In this document: positions 42,077 to 47,400 of the stretch, in pieces
How positions within the stretch are numbered: position 1 is the stretch's first letter
Layout of the letters: the number at the start of each line of letters is the position of its first letter
Origin: an uncultured Saprospiraceae bacterium
GTDB taxonomy: Bacteria > Bacteroidota > Bacteroidia > Chitinophagales > Saprospiraceae
Reading direction: 5' to 3'
Length of the DNA: 47,400 bases
Assembly (NCBI GenBank): GCA_937872405.1
Contig: CALMSP010000013.1
Coordinates: 1-47,400 of the forward strand
Position numbers and translations under genes: made by a program
Notes under the pieces: generated by a model
The model's database searches: none
Told to the model about the DNA's origin: nothing
The model's input: the letters and a program-made list of their open reading frames with translations, nothing else

Positions 42077-43467
42077 CGATTGGACAGCACCACATATCCC
42101 CAAGGATTTATCTCCATGGTCATGCCTTTGGTGATACTAACCGTGCTATTGGCAAACACATTTGTAAAGTCGCCTATTACATTTTTATCATTTAATGTAA
42201 TACTTTGCGGTTGTTTACTTAGATTAAGTAATATAATAGCTTTGTGGTTGTTTTTTTCTCTATAAAAAGCAAACACGGCGTCATCTGCGCCTGCTTTGAT
42301 CCGCATGGGTTCTCCCCCATCTGCGCCATTCCAAAGCGCTTGGTTTCGATGTTTTAGTTCTAATAGGGTTTTGTAAAAATTTTGTTTTGTAAAACTTCCC
42401 CATTCTATTTCATCTTTTTCAAAAAACTTTAATCGGCGATTAAAAGCAGCTTCCTGCCCGCTGTACATCAAGGGCATTCCATCGTATGTAAAAGCCAACA
42501 CCGCCATGGCATCAACCGCTTCGCCCATGCGTTCGAATTCTGTACCGTTCCACGAATTTTCATCATGATTGGTTATAAAATTCATATGATATCCGGTAGT
42601 AAATAAACTGCGGTCTTTTTTATACCAAGTAGTAATGTCGCTGGCTTTTTTCTTGCCTTGTGCTATCTCATTCATCAAATGATGAAATGACCAGCCATAA
42701 GACATGGCAAATAACTCGTTGTTGCGGTGTGGTGGATGCTCGGCTTCTGCCAACATAAATACATCGGGGCGAGCAGCACGCAACTGGGGTATCGCCTCTT
42801 GCCAAAATGCATCGGGTACTTCGCTTGCCACGTCGCAACGAAAACCATCAATACCGATTTCTTTCAGCCAAAATATCATATCCGCAATCATGGCTTTGCG
42901 CATTTCAGCATGGTCATAATTGAGGTCTGCTACATCCGTCCAGCCCCAAGGCTCGCCCGTTTTGGGGTCAATCGGATCAATAATTTCACCCTTATCATTT
43001 TGTGTATAATATTCTGGATGATCGGTGATCCAAGGGTGATCCCAGCCCGTATGATTAGGCACCCAGTCGAGTACGACTTTCATACCCAGATCATGCGCTT
43101 GGCGTAGCAGCGTCTGAAAATCTTCTATGGTGCCGAATAGCGGATTCACTTTGGTAAAATCAGCCACTGCATAATAGCTGCCTAAGGTTCCTTTGCGTCG
43201 GGCTTCGCTGATTGGGAAAATTGGCATAAGCCAGAGGATATCTACGCCCATATTGCGCAGGCGGGGCAGGTGCGGAGCGAATGCATTCAGGGTACCTTCT
43301 GGGGTGTACTGCCGAATATTTACTTCATAAATATTGGCACTTTTAGCCCAATCGGGTGAAGCTGCTGAACGCTCAGCATTGACAACAGCGACCAGCGTTT
43401 CCTTTTCGCGGCAGGCAACTATAATAATTACCAAAATTATTATAATAACCAATATACTTCGTATCAT
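42073..43467 (-). CDS. GH13 alpha-amylase family lipoprotein
   Basis: 464 aa. Hydrophobic N-terminus with lipobox VACR (Cys19) indicates an envelope lipoprotein. The (beta/alpha)8 barrel follows, with conserved regions DWVPNHTGW (region I), GFRCDVA (nucleophile Asp212), LAEAE (acid/base Glu241) and FITNHDE (Asp302). The catalytic triad is intact. Together with the GH65 and beta-PGM genes it forms a maltodextrin-use unit; the lipoprotein 12 bases upstream is likely cotranscribed. Specificity within GH13 (alpha-amylase, neopullulanase) is not fixed by sequence. Confidence 0.92.
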   Translation of the reverse strand: MIRSILVIIIILVIIIVACREKETLVAVVNAERSAASPDWAKSANIYEVNIRQYTPEGTLNAFAPHLPRLRNMGVDILWLMPIFPISEARRKGTLGSYYAVADFTKVNPLFGTIEDFQTLLRQAHDLGMKVVLDWVPNHTGWDHPWITDHPEYYTQNDKGEIIDPIDPKTGEPWGWTDVADLNYDHAEMRKAMIADMIFWLKEIGIDGFRCDVASEVPDAFWQEAIPQLRAARPDVFMLAEAEHPPHRNNELFAMSYGWSFHHLMNEIAQGKKKASDITTWYKKDRSLFTTGYHMNFITNHDENSWNGTEFERMGEAVDAMAVLAFTYDGMPLMYSGQEAAFNRRLKFFEKDEIEWGSFTKQNFYKTLLELKHRNQALWNGADGGEPMRIKAGADDAVFAFYREKNNHKAIILLNLSKQPQSITLNDKNVIGDFTNVFANSTVSITKGMTMEINPWGYVVLSNR

Positions 43468-43479
43468 GTGAAAGGTATT

Positions 43480-43989
43480 TTATTCATCGCCAAACTGCTT
43501 TTTCGTTGGCGCGGTTAGTAAGTTAATAGCTTTTACCAAATCACCATATACAGTTGCATAATCCTTGATGCCCACCCAGGTCATTTCATCGCCCGATGGC
43601 GATTTTTGTTGTATTTCCCAGCCGGCATCTTCGGTGTCATCCGTAGCAGAATCAATAACAAAAGCAGCATTATCACCATCTTTATACAACAATCGCCAAG
43701 TACCGTAGCCGGTCTGCTCGCCCCAGTGTCCATTAGCAAATGTGCCATCCGGCTTGAAGCGATACCATCGCCCGCGATTGGCTTTGCCGCCTTCAAAATC
43801 TTTAAAACTAATGTAATATTCGATCACCCAGAAATTATTCATGAGCAATTTTTCTTCTGGCGAATCACCTGCGGCTTGCGCGGGCGCTGCCGACCCAGAT
43901 TTGACCGCTTTACCCTTGCCGCCTGCTGCATCTGTATTACAAGCATATAAAAGTAACAGCGCCAACATGCTGCATAAAAAATATTTCAT
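43480..43989 (-). CDS. Putative lipoprotein within the maltose unit
   Basis: 169 aa. Lipoprotein signal MKYFLCSMLALLLLYACNTD (Cys17), Ala/Gly/Ser-rich linker (about 20-45), then a lipocalin-like beta domain: NNFWVIEYYISF, RWYRFKPDGTFANGHWGEQTGYGTW, GWEIQQKSPSGDEMTWVG. It lies 12 bases upstream of the GH13 gene and 149 bases after the GH65 gene on the same strand. No family recognised; binding role possible. Confidence 0.65.
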   Translation of the reverse strand: MKYFLCSMLALLLLYACNTDAAGGKGKAVKSGSAAPAQAAGDSPEEKLLMNNFWVIEYYISFKDFEGGKANRGRWYRFKPDGTFANGHWGEQTGYGTWRLLYKDGDNAAFVIDSATDDTEDAGWEIQQKSPSGDEMTWVGIKDYATVYGDLVKAINLLTAPTKKQFGDE

Positions 43990-44010
43990 AAGCCGTTGTT
44001 TAAATAAGTC

Positions 44011-44030
44011 ATGGATTATTTACAATCCAT
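44011..44030 (-). terminator. Hairpin after the GH65 gene
   Basis: Perfect 7-bp arms ATGGATT / AATCCAT with a 6-base loop, about 110 bases after the GH65 stop. Weak T-tract on the minus strand, so it may be a processing or attenuation site instead. Confidence 0.25.
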
Positions 44031-44138
44031 TATTCTACAATATTTAAAACCCTAAAAATCAATGTTTTATAAGGGTAAAACTTTTCTTTTTTGGAAACAA
44101 ATGCTTCATCTTTTGTGCATTGGCGTACCCCTGCGGGG

Positions 44139-46451
44139 TTAATGTTTTACTGTAATATGATTATTTCCCAGCACGGTATGCAATTCATCATACACTTTTA
44201 GTGAGAGTGGTTGTGTGGATAAATTGACGATGCGGGTTTCGTGCTGCTGCACTTGTACCTGCACCAACCACCCCCGAAAGCGAATTTTGAAAGCATAGGA
44301 TGACCATTTTTTAGGTATAAAAGGATGGAATTGCAAGGTGTTGTCGTCATACACGCGCATACCACCAAAGCCTTTCACGACGGACATCCAGGTGCCGGCC
44401 ATACTTGTGATGTGGCAGCCGTCTTCGGTATCGTTGTTATAATCGTCGAGGTCGAGGCGGGCGGTGCGGAGGTACATTTCGTAGGCTTTTTCCTCTTTGC
44501 CGAGTTTGGCCGCCAAAATTACATGCACACAAGGTGATAGGGAAGATTCGTTTACGGTGCGGGGTTCATAAAAGTCGAAGTTGCGCCGAATAGTATCTGT
44601 ATCGAATTGATTTTCAAAGAAATACAAGCCTTGCAGCACATCTGCTTGCTTAATGAATACCGAGCGTAAAATGCGATCCCACGACCAGTTTTGGTTAATT
44701 GGGCGCTGCGCCTTGGGCAGGTCATCAACGATAAGCAGCTCTTTATCCAAAAAGCCTTCATGTTGCACGAAGATACCAAGTTGCTCATCTTCAGGAAGAT
44801 ACATTTTAGCAATAATATCCTTCCATCGGTTGGTTTCGGTATAGTCGTAAAATTTGATACGTTCTTCTAATGCTTTGAAAGCCGGAGGTGCTTCGTTTTT
44901 GACGTAGTTGATGGCTTCGAGCGTGTATTGGAGACACCAAACAGCGATAAAATTGGTGTACCAATTGTTATTTACATTGTTTTCGTATTCATTAGGCCCC
45001 GTGACGCCGTGCATCACATACTGCTGCTTGCGTTCAGAAAAATGCACCCGCTGCGACCAAAATCGAGCAATACCGATGAGCACTTCCAAACCGTACTCAA
45101 TGAGGTATTTCTGCTGACCGGTGTAGCGCACATAATCATAAATAGCATAAGCAATAGCGCCATTTCGGTGTATTTCTTCAAACGTAATTTCCCATTCATT
45201 GTGGCACTCCTCGCCATTCATAGTGACCATCGGGTATAGGGCCGCGCCATCCGTAAAACCCAATTTTACTGCATTTTCGATGGCTTTTTCTAAGTGTTTG
45301 TACCTGTAAATCAGCAGATTGCGTGCTACGCGCTCATCAGCAGTGGCTAAGTAAAACGGCAAGCAATATGCCTCAGTATCCCAGTAAGTGCTGCCACCAT
45401 ATTTTTCACCGGTGAAACCCTTGGGCCCGATGTTTAGGCGCTCATCTTCGCCGGTATAGGTTTGATATAATTGAAAAATATTAAATCTAATCGCCTGTTG
45501 GGCAGATACATCGCCTTCAATAACGATATCTGCTTCTTCCCACTTGGCGGCCCAAGCGGCGGCTTGCTCGGCCATCAAAGTATCAAAACCCTTATCGTAT
45601 GCGCGTTTTACAGCATCCTTGCAACGCTCAAGGAGGGCTTCTTTTTCATAATTTAAAGACGACACATTCGCCGCATATTTATATACAATGGTTTCTTCGC
45701 CTTCGTGGCAGGCCAGATCAACCGTGCAGGATGCAAATTTTTCGCGTTGTTTACGAAAGGATACGAAGTCCAGTTCTTCTCCATTCTGATAAATAGAGAA
45801 TTTCATGCCTGTGCAAACTTGAAATTCCGTTTTTTTGGTTTCAGCGAGCACGTAAGCTTGGCGGCGTTTCACCTTTCGGTCCATGTCCACCCAGAATTTT
45901 TCGCCATAATTAGAATCCTGGTTAATTACATCGGCGTCTATATAAGGAATAACCGTCAATGTCCCAGAAAAATCGAGCGGTGTGATGGCATAGCGAATGG
46001 TGCCAATTTCATCGTCAGCGATACTGCAAAACCTGCGAGCTACCACTCGTACATGCCGTCCGCTTTCTAAGCGCGCCACAAAACTGCGCTCCAGCCACCC
46101 TTCGCGCATGTGAAGCACCCGCCGAAATTCCTGCACTTGGCACTTGGCTAAATCGAGTTCTTCTCCGTCAAGTAGTACATGAATGCCAATCCAGTTGGCA
46201 GCATTGAGCACTTTAGCGAAATACTCTGGATAGCCGATCTTCCACCAGCCCACGCGGGTTTTATCAGGATAGTAAACCCCAGCAATATAGCTACCTTGCA
46301 GAGAGTCGCCGGTGTATTTTTCTTCAAAGTTAGCGCGTTGCCCCATGCGGCCATTGCCAATACTGAACACGCTTTCGCTAATGCGATTGTGCTCAGGATT
46401 GAACCCTTCTTCTATAATGCGCCATTCGTCGTGTTGTAAATAATTTTTCAT
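44139..46451 (-). CDS. GH65 maltose (or related alpha-glucoside) phosphorylase
   Basis: 770 aa, the usual length of GH65. N-terminal beta domain (DEWRIIEEGFNPEHN, SVFSIGNGRMGQRANFEE), then the catalytic alpha/alpha barrel with GPKGFTGEKYGGSTYWDTEAY and GVTGPNEYENN, where Glu488 corresponds to the general acid of maltose phosphorylase. A C-terminal jelly-roll follows. No signal peptide, so cytoplasmic. It splits maltose with phosphate into glucose and beta-glucose-1-phosphate; kojibiose or trehalose specificity cannot be excluded. The beta-PGM gene directly upstream supports maltose phosphorylase. Confidence 0.93.
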   Translation of the reverse strand: MKNYLQHDEWRIIEEGFNPEHNRISESVFSIGNGRMGQRANFEEKYTGDSLQGSYIAGVYYPDKTRVGWWKIGYPEYFAKVLNAANWIGIHVLLDGEELDLAKCQVQEFRRVLHMREGWLERSFVARLESGRHVRVVARRFCSIADDEIGTIRYAITPLDFSGTLTVIPYIDADVINQDSNYGEKFWVDMDRKVKRRQAYVLAETKKTEFQVCTGMKFSIYQNGEELDFVSFRKQREKFASCTVDLACHEGEETIVYKYAANVSSLNYEKEALLERCKDAVKRAYDKGFDTLMAEQAAAWAAKWEEADIVIEGDVSAQQAIRFNIFQLYQTYTGEDERLNIGPKGFTGEKYGGSTYWDTEAYCLPFYLATADERVARNLLIYRYKHLEKAIENAVKLGFTDGAALYPMVTMNGEECHNEWEITFEEIHRNGAIAYAIYDYVRYTGQQKYLIEYGLEVLIGIARFWSQRVHFSERKQQYVMHGVTGPNEYENNVNNNWYTNFIAVWCLQYTLEAINYVKNEAPPAFKALEERIKFYDYTETNRWKDIIAKMYLPEDEQLGIFVQHEGFLDKELLIVDDLPKAQRPINQNWSWDRILRSVFIKQADVLQGLYFFENQFDTDTIRRNFDFYEPRTVNESSLSPCVHVILAAKLGKEEKAYEMYLRTARLDLDDYNNDTEDGCHITSMAGTWMSVVKGFGGMRVYDDNTLQFHPFIPKKWSSYAFKIRFRGWLVQVQVQQHETRIVNLSTQPLSLKVYDELHTVLGNNHITVKH

Positions 46452-46505
46452 AATGATGAATAGATTGGCTATTTTGATAAGGTCTTCGTTACATTTTTGT
46501 AATCA

Positions 46506-47174
46506 TTATTCCTTTACTATGCACTCCATGATGGTCTCCAAGGTTTGTCCAATAAAATTAGGCAACACCGCATGTGCGTGCCCCAAATTATCGGGGCTGC
46601 CAATGCCCACTGCATAGAAACCGCCATTGAGCGCAGCCTGTACACCAGTAGCTGCATCCTCAAAAACAATACTCTGCGCCGGTGATACGTGCAGGGCCGC
46701 TGCCCCCAGCGCAAATACCTGCGGATCGGGTTTGCTACGAGTAGCCTTATTGCCATCAATGATAATTTCGAAGGTATCCAATAATCCAATGCGTTCTACG
46801 ACCGTAATCGCGTTTTTACTGGCCGAGCCTAATCCGATGCGCACCGCACGCTGCTGCAAGTCTTCCAAAAATGGCATGACGCCTTCCAGTATATCCGCCG
46901 GACTCATATCTTGCAAATATTCTTTATACCACTCGTTTTTACGGTCGGCGAGTTCCACTTTGCGCGCTTCATCCAATTGTAGGCCGCCCCATTGCAAAAT
47001 CAATTCCAGCGATCCCATGCGGCTCACGCCTTTTAATTGCTCGTTTTCCTGCTCTGTGAAGTCAAATCCCAATTCGTTCGCTAAGCGACGCCAAGCCAGA
47101 AAATGATATTTGGCAGTATCCACAATGACGCCGTCGAGGTCAAACAAACAGGCATGTATCGTCATTTTACTCAT
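46506..47174 (-). CDS. pgmB: Beta-phosphoglucomutase
   Basis: 222-aa HAD-superfamily enzyme converting beta-glucose-1-phosphate to glucose-6-phosphate. FDLDGVIVDTAKYHFLAW (nucleophile Asp12, acid Asp14) with the His-Trp-x-x-Trp-like cap motif of beta-PGM, LKGVSRMGSLE, GSASKN (Ser/Thr motif), SKPDPQVF (Lys) and VFEDAATGVQAA (Asp pair) are all in place. A second Met at residue 4 is also a possible start. 54 bases upstream of the GH65 gene, so its product feeds this enzyme. Confidence 0.95.
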   Translation of the reverse strand: MSKMTIHACLFDLDGVIVDTAKYHFLAWRRLANELGFDFTEQENEQLKGVSRMGSLELILQWGGLQLDEARKVELADRKNEWYKEYLQDMSPADILEGVMPFLEDLQQRAVRIGLGSASKNAITVVERIGLLDTFEIIIDGNKATRSKPDPQVFALGAAALHVSPAQSIVFEDAATGVQAALNGGFYAVGIGSPDNLGHAHAVLPNFIGQTLETIMECIVKE

Positions 47175-47400
47175 TCGGTTGCGCTTTCGTAGCGGATTTT
47201 ATCAAAGCTTTTTCTGGCGGCTAAGATAAAATTTTTCAATGCATCCCGAAAGGAATTTGTATTTTGCCTTATACAATTCATTAAAATCACTTCAAAATAC
47301 AATTCAATTGGCGCATATGCGTTTCAATAAAGATTCATCCAGCCCCAGGTAGTGAGGCAGAATGTATGATGATTTTGAAAAATGGACAATGAGGCGTAGC

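Noticed and set aside
47362..47400. Possible start of a plus-strand gene at the right edge (MYDDFEKWTMRRS)
   Set aside because: Only 13 codons are visible before the window ends, too few to call.

Overview
The window reads as a chromosomal segment of a Bacteroidota bacterium, most likely of the Saprospiria (inference). Evidence: secreted proteins ending in type IX secretion (T9SS) sorting domains of both type A (gene at 15360-20354) and type B/CHU_C (23098-25407); an OmpA protein with thrombospondin type-3 repeats; many short OmpA/porin-like barrels; several TAnnTTTG-type promoters with a TTG/TTTG upstream element; few Shine-Dalgarno sequences; and an effector-associated-domain-like protein. 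No rRNA, tRNA, CRISPR array, transposase or prophage was found.

Layout. 1-7319: small envelope proteins (barrels, lipoproteins, DUF4403, OmpA/TSP3) mixed with a Ppx/GppA phosphatase, a PhnP-like metallo-beta-lactamase-fold hydrolase and a DUF2892 membrane protein behind a Crp/Fnr-type operator. 7539-13232: housekeeping genes (nusB, folK, a deoxynucleoside kinase, an endonuclease/exonuclease/phosphatase protein) and a TetR-alpha/beta-hydrolase operon with a perfect palindromic operator. 13233-28157: a surface-protein region with a two-gene T9SS type A unit (557 aa + 1664 aa), coaD flanked by a MITE-like palindrome, a three-gene operon of a type B T9SS protein and two probable outer-membrane proteins, and an unrecognised 716-aa secreted protein. 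28337-38021: single genes (rhomboid protease, NUDIX, ArsR, a CBS/cyclic-nucleotide/DUF294 protein, MBL hydrolase, fused Dpp-type ABC ATPase, lipoprotein, DoxX, YjbR, DAO oxidoreductase). 38251-41359: the EAD-like/TM/TonB fusion, an exported DinB-like protein and a TauE/SafE permease. 41537-47174: a lipoprotein and a maltose-utilisation unit on the minus strand (beta-phosphoglucomutase, GH65 phosphorylase, small lipoprotein, GH13 lipoprotein).

How the genes work together. The alpha-amylase-family lipoprotein would cut alpha-glucans in the envelope. GH65 phosphorylase would split maltose into glucose and beta-glucose-1-phosphate, which beta-phosphoglucomutase turns into glucose-6-phosphate; no transporter lies in the window. 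The most unusual gene is 38251-40020: an N-terminal domain resembling effector-associated (conflict-system adaptor) domains, a conserved-looking middle domain, one transmembrane helix and a periplasmic-type TonB C-terminal domain. This could link envelope sensing to a cytoplasmic effector. Other points of interest are an apparent non-ATG start for the MBL hydrolase, the Crp/Fnr class II promoter geometry at 3993-4037, and a palindromic element whose end supplies the coaD stop codon.
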